From: Mucidula mucida
Lineage: Eukaryota; Basidiomycota; Agaricomycetes; Agaricales; Physalacriaceae
Assembly (NCBI GenBank): GCA_015501055.1
Contig: JADNYV010000006.1
Span: forward strand, 1 to 64,000
Reading direction: 5' to 3'
Length of the DNA stretch: 64,000 nucleotides
Shown here: piece by piece, positions 1-10,069 of the stretch
Layout of the letters: each line of letters begins with the position of its first letter
Numbering within the stretch: the first letter of the stretch is position 1
Notes under the pieces: generated by a model
Told to the model about the DNA's origin: nothing
The model's database searches: none
The model's input: the letters and a program-made list of their open reading frames with translations, nothing else
Made by a program: the position numbers and the translations under genes

Positions 1-728
1 CGATAGTGAAAGCATAACGAAGCGACGGCAGGGATCGTTGGCCATTATGGCCGACATTTCCAGCCAGTTTGAATTCATTCTGCATGGCTTTCAGCATAAA
101 CGGAGAACGAAGAAGAGAGAAATTCTGACCTCTCCACGGGCACTGAGAAGTTTCTTTGAATTCCGCAGGCCCCGACACGTCGGCGGTGTCCGGCAAAGAG
201 TCGTAGGGGGACCTGGCGTGGTGGACTCGGTCAAGACGAAGTGTGCGTCATCATCATGGACCCTCCATTGATTTCGGAGTTTGTCCTTCTGCGGGCATCG
301 CACTGCAATCTGGCTGTCGCCTTACTGAAATGCTTGCCATGTCCTTTTCCCACTCGATGCAGATGTCGTGAATCTTGTTGGTTATCGGACAGAGGTTCTC
401 GAACGTCGCGTCTTCGGTCCGCTGTCTATCTTCAACTCGGTCCAACCATCTTTGTCAAAGACCGGCTTCCTTGAGCTCTTTGAAGACGTTGTTAACTAGC
501 ATGTCATATTGTCTGATGCTTTTATATTGAGGGAGACAAAGATGGTCTTGTATAAAGGTTTTTGCGGGGAGTTGTACTGTGTGGTAGGCCGTCGATTTCC
601 GCAATGCAACGGTGTTGCTGTTTAAGATCATGCATGTCGCTGCCTGGCTGCTGGATGTCGGATACGACGTGTCGAGGTGTTTCTGGGTTCAGAGGTACTG
701 TTGGACGAGGGGGTGTCTGGGGAGCCAT
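1..728 (-). pseudogene. FunK1-like N-terminal region, degenerate
   Basis: Reading the minus strand from an ATG at 728, an N-terminus rich in Thr/Pro/Arg (MAPQTPPRPTVPL) is followed by stops and then pieces in shifting frames. One piece (about 300-470) reads like FKELKEAG..WLDRVEDRQRTEDATFENLCPITNKIHDIC; a later one (91-303) has HDDDAHFVLTEST. The order (TPPR-type start, a D/G-W segment, then a 'DxxFVLTES'-like segment) resembles the pre-kinase region of Agaricomycete FunK1 protein kinases. At least two frame changes and an in-frame stop argue against a working gene. The kinase core would lie beyond the left edge. The family assignment is inference from remembered patterns. Confidence 0.35.
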
Positions 729-1239
729 GATTGAGTTAACAGAGCGTCGTCAACAAGGAGAACTCACGATTATATAGCGTGACGGTCGTCTTTGTTCGCG
801 TCGTGACTGTCAGGTGCCAAGTGTGGACCTTGTTTGTTCCCTGCGTCCTGATCGGATGTGGCTATGATTACCATATCCGGTGCACCTCCCATCCCGACCC
901 ATTGTTCATTTGTGGACGCGCTAGCTTATCCTCATTTAGCGACCACGCGTGGATCGCATTGTATACCATTGTCTTGTGCCACTCATGACCTCAGCAAAGA
1001 ATGCTTACGATCCAGACTGCCAGTGTGGACCAGATGGCGGTTCATGTTACTCTTACTGCAAAGTAGTGTGCGATTACTGAGTGCCTATCGATGCTTTACG
1101 CTCAATCTGGCTTGTCTCCCGAGGACTCTCACGCCCACAGCGCTAAAGACGGGATCTTGTTATTGTAGTCCATCAAAACCTCGTGCCTGTTGCACTGTAG
1201 CTCAAGCGCTTGTACTACATATAAAAGCACCTCAGCAAA
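729..1239. other. no gene seen
   Basis: Intergenic between the minus-strand relic and the plus-strand proline-rich gene; the short open frames here lack splice-supported continuation. A TATA-like stretch (catataaaag, about 1,218-1,227) lies shortly before the start at 1,240 and could be a core promoter element. Confidence 0.4.
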
Positions 1240-2209
1240 ATGCTGTACTCCCCGCTGCTGCTGCATCTTCCAATGCCTTATCCCTTTGTGTACCAACACC
1301 CTAATCCGTTTACGACGCCACCTTGGGGACCATCAAGCAATGATTATCGTTCTCGTCCACCGCATGCAGGACCTCCATGGGGTGGCTGGCAACCTTCCCA
1401 CTCGATGAATCGCCCTTATCTGGAGACCTCTCCCTGGACTGCTCCTTCGCCACTGCAACCGTCTCCGTTTCTGCACAACACTCCCGTGCCTCAGCCAACC
1501 TTTATACAGTCTTCCCACCCGTCACCACAAGGATATCAACCTAGCCCGCAGTACATCTCCCCAAGCTTGCCACTCAGTCAGGCCTTCCTGCCCTCCGGCT
1601 CTTACTCAAACAATGATTGTCATGCAACTGCGACGTCTCGCCCCCATACCAAACGTCGTTCCTCTTTCACCTCACGGAGATCGACAGCAAAACCGCTCTT
1701 CTGGTCGTCCGTCTCGCCTACGCCGCCCTAGCTTGCTGACACCTTGTTTCCGGTACTCGTCCCATCGCATCGATGCAGGCTACAATAACATCATCCCCAT
1801 AATCATTCACTATCACACGTCCCGTGGAACAACAATAGAGACCCGCGGTACCTCTCAGAAGTTTCTGCCGTTATTCTGTACGTCCTTTCTTCCGTCTTAG
1901 GCGAAGAATCATGACACATTCCTTCCAGGCTATTTCCTCTACTATTTGAATGCAAATACTGACAAGCGTTCTCACAAGGTGGTAACATTCCAGTCCAACG
2001 TTGGATTGAAGTATGTGATGGTGAAGGATGTCTGGGCTGCGCTGCAGATATATGCGCCACACATCCTTCGTGGAGCGCAGTGCCCATCAAAGGTAAAATG
2101 GAATCACCTAAGACGAGTTGAGTTGTTTCTTCCTTCGATATCGATTAACCGAACTGATCACATTCAACAGATTTTTCGATCGGCTGTCAAAGACGCCTTC
2201 AAGGACTAG
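1240..2209 (+). CDS. proline-rich protein, C-terminal domain not identified
   Basis: The ATG at 1,240 opens a long frame dominated by Pro/Ser/Tyr/Gln (YPFVYQHPNPF, SPQGYQPSPQY). The reading frame changes near 1,700, so an intron or a frameshift is needed. A last part can be assembled from an acceptor at 1,928 through GYFLYYLNANTDK and VMVKDVWAALQIYAPHIL, then a 78-nt GT-AG intron (2,093-2,170), then a short exon ending at the TAG at 2,207-2,209. The layout (disordered Pro-rich N-terminus plus a small folded C-terminus) resembles Agaricomycete DUF6699-type proteins, but I do not see that domain's W-D core clearly. The exon map between 1,700 and 1,928 is unresolved. Confidence 0.45.
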
Positions 2210-2700
2210 CAACGATTTACACTTATTTATTTCCCACTTAATCCTCGATATCATAACGACCTCATCATATATTTATATGTTCTGATTGTACACTACCCAC
2301 GGCCTCCTTCGATTCAAGACAACATGATGTTTAACATTACGACGCGCGGCCCGGACTCGAATGTGCTTTCCACTTTATGCATAAGCTTGATATACAACCG
2401 ACTATCTTGCCGCAGGCCAAAGTCGCGTCCAAAGGCGGAAGGAGTTTGCCAGTCCTTACGTCTTCCTGCAGCAATGGACAGGCGCACAGAGCTTTGAAGG
2501 CGACACATGTCCAGCGAGCGTGACCCTGGAGGAAGGATCATTCCCAGCAAGAAGGCGCCTTCCCGAAAACGACGGCTTGATGCGCCGTCATTCCCAGATG
2601 AATGGAACTAGGACTAAGTGATGGTTTGGGGCGGGAACAAGGAGTCGCGCACGCGCAGGGACGGCGTCATTCGATTCCACACATTGAAAACGTCAGGACA
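2210..2700. other. no gene seen
   Basis: Downstream of the proline-rich gene. One open frame on the minus strand (2,314-2,550) has no family resemblance or supported splice sites. Confidence 0.4.
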
Positions 2701-3000
2701 AACTGGGAGGAGGTAAATGGAGCCTTGGGAGAGAAGGAAATATGACTAGGAGGAGGTGATAAGAGTCTGGAGCCTAACGAGACGTTGCACGCTCCGGGGT
2801 AGCGCCAATCGATTCCTAGGCGTCTATAAAATGGTAAGATCCATCAAGAAAAGTAGACGAAGGCGCGGCAGAGAGGAAAAGGTGGCAAGAATATGGCAGG
2901 AGCAGGTGATGACGGTTTGGAGCCCGAACGAGGTATTGCGCGCACCCGGAAACGACACCAACCAATTCCCAGGCATCTAAAATGGTAGCATCCTGGACAA
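2700..3000. repeat. diverged tandem duplication, ~150-bp period
   Basis: The segment around 2,752-2,850 recurs at 2,902-3,000. Matching landmarks are GGAGCCTAACGAG (2,769) with GGAGCCCGAACGAG (2,919), CCAATCGATTCCTAGGC with CCAATTCCCAGGC, and CTATAAAATGGTA with TCTAAAATGGTA, all offset by about 150 bp. Confidence 0.6.
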
Positions 3001-3998
3001 TGGAGGGGTCCTCAACGCTGGTCATCATCGGCATCACGGCTGCTAACTGCCCGATTTGGATTAGCTATTACCTGCTTGCTTTCAACGGTCACAAGATGCA
3101 GACCTTCAACGTCCATGTCGCTGGATGTTGGAATGGCGACGACGCTCGAGGGGGTGTTGGCGTGTACTGGGGCCAAAACGACGCGAGGTACGCGTCAGAT
3201 TATCTCTCAACACCAGAAATAAAAATTTCATCCATTTCCAGGAATATATCTGCTAGATGCGGAAATGCAGTAACAGATGCAGATTCTGCAGGGCTCGATG
3301 TGGGAACTCCTCCCAGCTCCGTATCCCGGGCGTTAACTTTTGCAATAGGGCGTCATACGGTTTCTGGAGCAATTAGGCGCGAACAGTGACTGCAGCGCGG
3401 CACCACATGATGGGAACCACTTCACCATCAGGACGGACAATTCCAATATCGCACTGTGTATGTTGATCTCTACAAATGTTCTCAAGGCGTTATCAACCAC
3501 AATTCACCGTAGGGCTCACCGTCAACCTTCCAAGTTGGAAGGAGTACGACTGGGAGGGCGATATCGAACACAAGTCCTTGCTTCGATACATCGACGCTCT
3601 CATCGAAAATGCGCGAACTCAAGCAGCTATTGAGATTGCCGTGCTTCTGGTACCTTCTCACCGAGAAGTCGCTGGCCAAAGTGGCGCAATGTCACTTGCG
3701 GGCTGAGCTAGTACGAGCGACAAGGTGCCGCTGGAATCCGAGCTGAAATCATTCGACGAGCGAGTTTATGCCGTCACGCTGCTGGAACTCTACACGCTTT
3801 CGCTTCAAGGGGTTTCTCCCACTTCACCACGCGTGGACGTAGCTGTGAAGCGCTTACGGAAATCGCGGCGCTGTCTCAAATCAGCAGACAGGGATAAAGA
3901 CGCTACGACTATGGACGGTGTTACATCTGCCCCAACAAACAGAGCATGACGACGTGCAAGTTTTGCCGGTTGACGATCGACCACCACTAAAGGGTACA
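2982..3998 (+). other. possible degenerate gene, function unknown
   Basis: Several moderately long plus-strand frames follow one another (2,982-3,389; 3,476-3,706; 3,725-3,949). A final frame ends in a Cys-rich motif, CYICPNKQ..CKFCRLTIDHH (about 3,912-3,991), that looks like a small zinc-binding site (CxxC, CxxC, HH). Joining them would need several introns that I cannot place consistently. It may be a decayed gene or chance open frames; only the Cys/His tail makes me mention it. Confidence 0.2.
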
Positions 3999-4215
3999 TA
4001 TCCACTTTGTGATTCTATCCTTCTCATGTATTCGTAGATGCACCACGAGGGAACCACATCCAAGCGCGAGTAGGAAGCTCAATCTCCGATTTATCTGCTC
4101 CAGTGCGATCGTCAGAGTATTACACTTCTCATACGGCAATTCCTTGGTCCCACACTCTACAACAAATAGCAAGGACTGCGAAACGTTAATCCCAGCGTTC
4201 GAAGAGAGTAGCTTC

Positions 4216-4961
4216 ATGTGGTAAGAGAAGTTGGGCTCTCAAGAGGCCAATCTGACTCGTTGACTCGGGCGCAGGCCAGACATCCCCAGTGCCCTGCAAA
4301 ATCGTATTTTGAAGGAGCTTGTCGCCCTTCTTCGCAGGCACGAGCCACGACGTAAAGTGGAAAAGGGTGATGGTAAACGTCAGGCGACTGACGAGCCTGC
4401 CGCATCGAGTCACAATGACAAAAAGAAGAAAGTGTCCGAGTCCAAGTCGACAACGACTCCCACCAGTGAACAGAAAGGCGACAACATTTTCGACCACATC
4501 CGCGTGCATTCTAAAGACATTTCGCAACGTTTTCTTAAACAGGCAGGGGAAGAAATGTTGTGCCACTGACGCTTGTTTTTGTGTTCTGTGAAAGTGAACT
4601 CACTAAAAGTGCTGCGCTGCTAAATCATCTTCCGCACCTCATCGGCGAGTTGAACGCGCGGCGATCCAAGAAGGTGAAGCTAGTCCGGCTTCCTGAAGGC
4701 GCTAGGAACGCACTGAATGAGCTTTGGGCGTTTGGAAGTTTCGATGTATTTGCTGTCCAGGCATGTGTGGCCACACCGACTGCTTCTTTTTGGAAACTGA
4801 TTATTTCGGCAGCAAAACACATGCGAAATGGAGCGGCTATGGAGTGTTCTGAGCTCCGTACCACTGGTAAAACGCACTTGAGGAAGTGGCCGCGTATCCT
4901 GTCGATTCTTGAATTTGCTTTGTCAGTATCTGCTATGAATGTGCTTTCGGTTGCCCACTAG
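4216..4961 (+). CDS. probable RNase P/MRP subunit POP3-like protein
   Basis: The product would belong to the protein shell of nuclear RNase P/RNase MRP, which process tRNA and rRNA precursors. A 54-nt intron (4,221-4,274) joins MW to PDIPSALQNRILKELVALL, which resembles the N-terminus of fungal POP3 proteins. A Lys/Ser/Thr-rich linker follows. The second half has VVPLTLVFVF, LLNHLPHLIGELNARRS, KLVRLPEGARNALNELW and FDVFAVQA, the pattern of the L7Ae-like fold in POP3/Rpp38. A last intron (donor GTAAAACG near 4,866, acceptor TTTGTCAG) gives the end LRTTVSAMNVLSVAH and the TAG at 4,959-4,961. An intron between the linker and the L7Ae-like part (about 4,450-4,550) is required but ambiguous. The first exon may extend upstream, since the frame is open before the ATG at 4,216. 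Confidence 0.45.
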
Positions 4962-6270
4962 CATATCTATTCCATCGTTTTTTGGTGCATGTCGAAATTT
5001 GATTCGGTTATGGTTTAATCCCCACCTTGCAGGCATTTCGACAAAGAAATTCCAACAGGCCTTGACACGAGGAGAAGAGAAAGACATCATCATCAACGTC
5101 ATGATACGGAGGTTTGATGTGTGTTGCGCTTCCTGTTGTTCTAATGCGATGGCGGCGGTGAACAAGCATCGATCCCGCTCCTCCCTGCCCAAATGTTTCC
5201 TCCAATTCTGTCATTCTCCACTCCGCCTCTCCCGCCATCCGCCATCTACACCTTCATCTCCGCCTCCCGAACTCCGAGTAAATTCGCCCTCTTTCCTCAC
5301 ATCGTCATTCGTCATAATCAGCCTATCCTTCTCACCTGAGGAACTCAGCGGTAGGGTGGCGCCACGATTTCGCGTCATCCTCCTCCAACCACGTGTTGCC
5401 GAGGCCAGCAGATGATTGGGATTGGAGAGTCGCGTTGGAGGCGGCGAGTTGAGCGTTTTCGGAATCCAACTCGCCGACGTGGGTTGATGCGGTCCTAGAG
5501 GAAGTTCATTTGGACGTACATCTGGCGCCATTGATTCTCGGCGGTCTGCGTCAGAATAGTCCTGTAACTGAACCTTATAATGTATCGCAGCTTGTCTTCT
5601 CATATATGGTCGGTAACGAGACTACGTCAGGATCTGAATAGTGCGTTCGGCTTCGGTCAAGGGGACAATAATTTCCCAAGTCGATTGACCATGTATTGAG
5701 GCGGAAAGGACACTTACTTGGGCTTCAACCAGATTGTGGTTTGCTTCCTAGATAGTGTTTGATCTAGTACATGAACACAGATGAAATAGATACACGACCT
5801 CTTCTGCTTGGTTGTTCTCAAGAACCAAGCATCATTGCTCCTCGCGCCTTGGCACGTACTACGATATTCATTTCCGCCTTCTCTTCGGATGCCTCCAAAT
5901 GCGATAAAGAGGAGGTTCCATGTTTTGAATCGGAGTTGCTGGTAGTAACCACGTATAGGATACAGGAAGCCTGGTGAACTTGGGGAAAACGCGTATGGAC
6001 ATTCAAATTTAACGTCATGTGCCAACTGTAGTAACACTTACCGCCTCGATGAACGGACACAACGCAGTACAAGGACGGATGATTTCGGTACAAAGGCTAT
6101 CAATCAATGTAGACTTTAAGTATATCCCTGTATTTTGCCTGATGATCGATGGAGAGCAAAGCTACCTTGCAGCTTGTGAAAGGCTTGCTTCAAGTTAAGC
6201 CGTTGAAAGATGATACGAAAAGACCACTGCACGGTCGAACAAATCTAATTACATTCAGCTAACACGCTAC
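4962..6270. other. no convincing gene
   Basis: The longest frame is on the minus strand (5,211-5,603, start region MAPDVRPNELPLGP, rich in Ser/Pro/Arg/Gly). It could be a fragment of an unrecognised gene, but I see no family motif or consistent exon chain. The rest holds only short frames on both strands. Confidence 0.35.
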
Positions 6271-7481
6271 CTATACAATTTCCCAACTAATCTTCTTCCC
6301 AGACCAAAACGGCACAACACTCTCTTCCTCAAACGTATACACCTCCTCCACCACCTTTCCTTCCGTCTTCCTCAGACATACTTTCTCTCCAGCTTCGTCA
6401 GCCGGGAATCCATAGAACCTCCGCCCAAAACTGCTCACAAACCCCTCCAACTTGTCCAGCTGACCGAACGATTCTAGTATATGAGCGACGAGAGGCAGAA
6501 GAATCGGCTGCGTATATATTCCAGCCGCACATCCATGTGAGGGCGTGCTCGTAGATTTTTTATGAGGAGGATGAGGAGCCGAGTCGGACCCCAAGAAGAA
6601 TCGAGCATGTCCTGTATCCAATCAGACTTGAGTCTTAATCGACTGGACGCGAATTTTATCTATACCTTGTGCAACGATCTCGCGCAACGCCAGCCGATCG
6701 TCCGGATATTTCGCCACCGGCTTGCAAAAATTCCACGCCTGTCCTGCCCAATCGTCCACGGTCAGAGCGAGATGATGCGCCGTGATCGTGCACGCGACGG
6801 TATCACCGCAGGATTTCACAGCCTCCACAGCCGCGCGCGTAGTCGCGTGCTCCAGCACGATGCGAAGGCGCGGAAAGTGTTTGTGAATCGACAAAAGATG
6901 TGGCAAAAACTTGGGTTCTGCGTTCAAGATGTGAACATTCTGGCATAAAAGTATCAGGGAAAACGTGTGTAAGAATGATAAAACGACTTGCAGCATCAGC
7001 ATCCGAAGGAATCTCTCCGTGCAAGTTCAACACCATGTCGACCTCTTGCATGGCTTCAAAGATGGGATAGTACATCTCGTAGGATTCAATCCCGCCATCC
7101 GAGTTGGTCGTCACGCCGCGCGGATACGACTTGACCCCAACAATCCCCGCCTTTTTCGCTTTCCGTATCTCGTCCGGGGTAAGCTCGGGGGAGAGATACA
7201 GAGTCATGAGGTATTCGACAGTGCCATCGATCTTTTTCAGGTCGGCATGGTAGGCTACTGCCTGTTCTGTTGACGTGATGGGCGGTTGGAGATTGGGCTA
7301 CTCTTTTCTTTAGTAAAGAAAAGGGCTCAGAAGAGAAGAGTCATTTTACCATGACATATGCGAGATTGAAGCCGCCTTTGCGTACATGAGGCGTTACGAG
7401 TCGCGATAGGGCTCCCTGACGAAGATGGACATGAAAGTCTGCAGGCGAGGTGATGGCGATCTCCATGTTAGACGCGGGCAT
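6271..7481 (-). CDS. URA4: dihydroorotase
   Basis: Catalyses the reversible cyclisation of carbamoyl-aspartate to dihydroorotate, step three of pyrimidine synthesis, in the cytosol. Model: complement(6271..6611, 6666..6939, 6992..7297, 7350..7481) = 350 aa, matching the usual ~345-365 aa of the monofunctional fungal enzyme. Motifs in order: FHVHLRQGA (metal histidines), YVMPNLQPP across intron 1, GIVGVKSYPRGVTTN (carboxylated lysine), LNLHGE, NVHILNAEP, LEHATT, TAHHLALTVDDWAG, FCKPVAK and FFLGSDSAPH (catalytic Asp). Introns are 52, 52 and 54 nt; the second uses a GC-AG pair (donor GCAAGT). The start at 7,481 (MPASN) or the in-frame ATG at 7,466 (MEIAIT) are both possible. All key residues are present, so it should be active. 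A partial copy of exons 1-2 lies at 13.35-13.94 kb. Confidence 0.95.
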
Positions 7482-7915
7482 GTGATGTCATCGACTTTGC
7501 TACTCATGGCCGAGCTACGCTTTTTGACGTCTCGATCAGAACGCGTCGTGGATGCGCATGGCTCTGTATACGAGTCTTCTTTTATATCCTATGCTAGTCG
7601 CTGCATTCCCCGCCGCTGTGGTCTCTCCAAGGATATCTACTGGTTCATTCTAGAGATGAGGCCAGCTCGTTTCTTCTCGACGCACTACAGAATCATACGA
7701 TGTATGCCTGATAGGCTTTATACTGTAGCACAATGGGCTAAATTGTGTTGGGCTCCGGCTCTTCCTTCAGGATCCGTTTCCCAAACGATTGCTTTCTATC
7801 CTTCGGAGAAACAAAGTTGTACAAGAGTGACACGGTTGATATTTATTACAACAAGACAACTACAGCTAGCACCACGACAAAACAATATTCGTCCACTAAG
7901 AACTCACTCAAAATC
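7482..7915. other. intergenic, no gene seen
   Basis: Divergent-to-tail spacer between the dihydroorotase start and the end of the next minus-strand gene. Only a chance plus-strand frame (7,425-8,090) crosses it, overlapping real exons on the other strand. Confidence 0.4.
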
Positions 7916-9990
7916 CTACACCATCCTTCTACTTATGCTCCACTTCTGCCTTTTCTTCTGCCTTACGGCCCTTGCCCTGAGAATTTTGCTATTCTCCAAA
8001 TCCTTCTCAATCCTCAACATCTCTCCAACCCGACTCTTCTCTCTCGGTACCTCCACCTCGACGTTGACACGAAACCCGCGTCTCGGGTAGTGCTTGTTCC
8101 GAGACTTCTCTCGCTTCTCCCTTAACACCCGCACTTGCTCTTCCTTTGCTTTCTTCTGCCTCGCCCTCTCCGCTCTGTCCATTTCTTCGCGCCGCTTTCT
8201 CCGAATCTCCCGTCGCCGCTGTTCGTGTAACTGCATATGCTCCTCGAGTTGTCGCGACATCGCATGCAGCTCCTGCCTAACCTCTTCTTCTTCCGCTCGG
8301 TCTGTTTCTCCTCGCTCCGCTCTCTCCCTTCGCCGCTGCAAGTGCTCGTAAACTCGTCCTTCCACTGCACGCAGCTTGTGTTCCATCTCCTCTTCATCCT
8401 TGAGTTGGTCGGACTTTGCTCCTTGTTGACTGTCTTCTCTGGTGAGTGCACAGGCGGCACCGGTACTTCCTTCTTGTGAGCGACTTTGGCCTTCTTCTTC
8501 TTCGAGTACGGCGGCGGCGGGGGGCTTGATGCTGGTCTCTCCTGCTTGGGAGTCGATTGCTCGAGTTTGGGCTGCTTCGATGGCGACGGATCCTTCTTGA
8601 GAGTCTGCGACTGACGCTTGCGCTTCGGAGCCATTGGTGTTGCCGGCTCAGTTTTCGGAGGAAGGATTTCAAGTGGCGTAGACACCGAGGGCGTGAAAGT
8701 CTGAAACGATTGTTGAAATGACTGCTATTAACGATTGAAAACAAGATAATCACCTTCTCCTCGCTCTCCTCGACTCGCGTTTTCGATTTCCGCGACGAGA
8801 CTGAAGGTGGCACTTCATTCACGTCGACATTGTCGTGGGCTTGTTGAGATCTACGCGTACGCGAGCCTTCCGCAAGTGAGATGTCAGCCTAGAAAGAACA
8901 TCTTGTCAGAAGATAAGTTTAGATGAACTTGAAAGACGCACATCCGGTCGAGATGGGGACGGGCTGCGAGCGACACTCGTACCGCCAGCATGGAAGTGAG
9001 GAAAGTCTACTATGGCCTCAGCCTCCTGGTCAGCGCGTTCATCATAACTTTCCCCGTCGTCCTCGAAAGAAATGAGTTTGCCGACGAGTATTCTCTTCCT
9101 CGGCGGCGGTGTAGATAGCGACTCCTCGCCGTCATCATCAGAGTCGTCCTCTTCAGCAGCACGATGATTGTAACTTTCCCCGTTGTCCTCGAAAGAAATG
9201 AGTTTGCCGATGCGGCTTCTCTTCCTCGGCGGCGGTGTAGAAAGCGACTCTTCGACGTCATCATCAGAGTCGTCCTCTTCATCGAAACCATAATTGAGAC
9301 TTTCCCCGTTGTCCTCGAAAGAAATGAGTTTGCCGACGCGCATTCTCTTCCTCGGCGGCGGTGTAGATAGCGACTCCTCGACGTCATCATCATCTTCTTC
9401 AGAATCACCATAATTGATGGGCTTGATCTTGACAGGCGAAGAGGCAAGCTCGTCAACCTCTTCCTCGTCTGTGTCGTCATATGTCGGGCTTGGCGGAGTC
9501 GGAGTAAGCACCTAGCAAGATATTGTTGAGAACCATCAAGAAGCAAATGTCAGCGGCCAACTCACGGTCCATGCATCAACTATTCTTTCCTTCATCGGCA
9601 TAGCTTCCTTTCTCAACTCAGCCTCTTCATCCCCTTCAAGATGCAACACCTTTCGCAAGTCACAGACCCGACGCTCGCTACCTTCGGGAACTTCAACCTC
9701 TTGTGTAAACCGCTGTATCTTTTTGGACTGCGCTGGTGTAGGTGTCTCGTTCACCTCCTCAAAGTCCATCATATAATAATGATCTTGATCTTCATCGTCA
9801 TTGCGGGAGGTGTTGAACAAATCAACGGAGGAGTCGAAGATTGACGGAGTAGACGATGGGGCATCTAGATGTGTCGTGTCCGAGGTGGATGCCTGAGATT
9901 TTGTGATTAGCAAGGTGTATCGCGTAACGAAGAACATCAACAGACCGTGCTGTTGTCGCCCAGCGCGTCCTGAGAGGGGGCGGCAGACAT
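7916..9990 (-). CDS. acidic/basic repeat protein with coiled-coil tail, probably nuclear
   Basis: Function unknown. A six-exon model fits: 9946..9990 (MSAAPSQDALGDNST), 9566..9892, 8942..9511, 8754..8888, then an exon from 8,700 that must be spliced (about 54-69 nt, donor GTACCG near 8,480) into the final exon ending at 7,916. Introns of 53 nt are clear at 9893..9945 and 8889..8941. The third exon holds three copies of a ~45-residue unit: acidic run, ESLSTPPPRKR, then GKLISFED(N/D)GES. The centre is Lys/Pro-rich with nuclear-localisation-like PKRKRQ. The C-terminal ~150 residues are Arg/Glu-rich (EQRRREIRRKRREEMDRAER) and should form a long charged coiled coil. A chromatin or RNA role would fit the composition but is speculation. 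Confidence 0.7.
9036..9412. repeat. three in-frame repeats of ~135 bp inside a gene
   Basis: The plus strand shows GTCCTCGAAAGAAATGAGTTT three times (near 9,058, 9,188 and 9,310), each followed by CTCTTCCTCGGCGGCGGTGTAGA and an acidic-coding stretch. They encode the three PPPRKR/GKLISFED units of the gene at 7,916-9,990. Confidence 0.9.
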
Positions 9991-10069
9991 TTTAGAGAGC
10001 CACCGTTCTGCTGCCGCATAGGTACTGGGATACTGGTAACGTTGCTGGCCTTGGCCGCTTCGCTCCCTA

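Noticed and set aside
3150..3190. GVGVYWGQND resembling the GLAVYWGQN motif of GH18 chitinases
   Set aside because: Nothing else of the catalytic domain (no DxxDxDxE) follows in any frame; likely chance.
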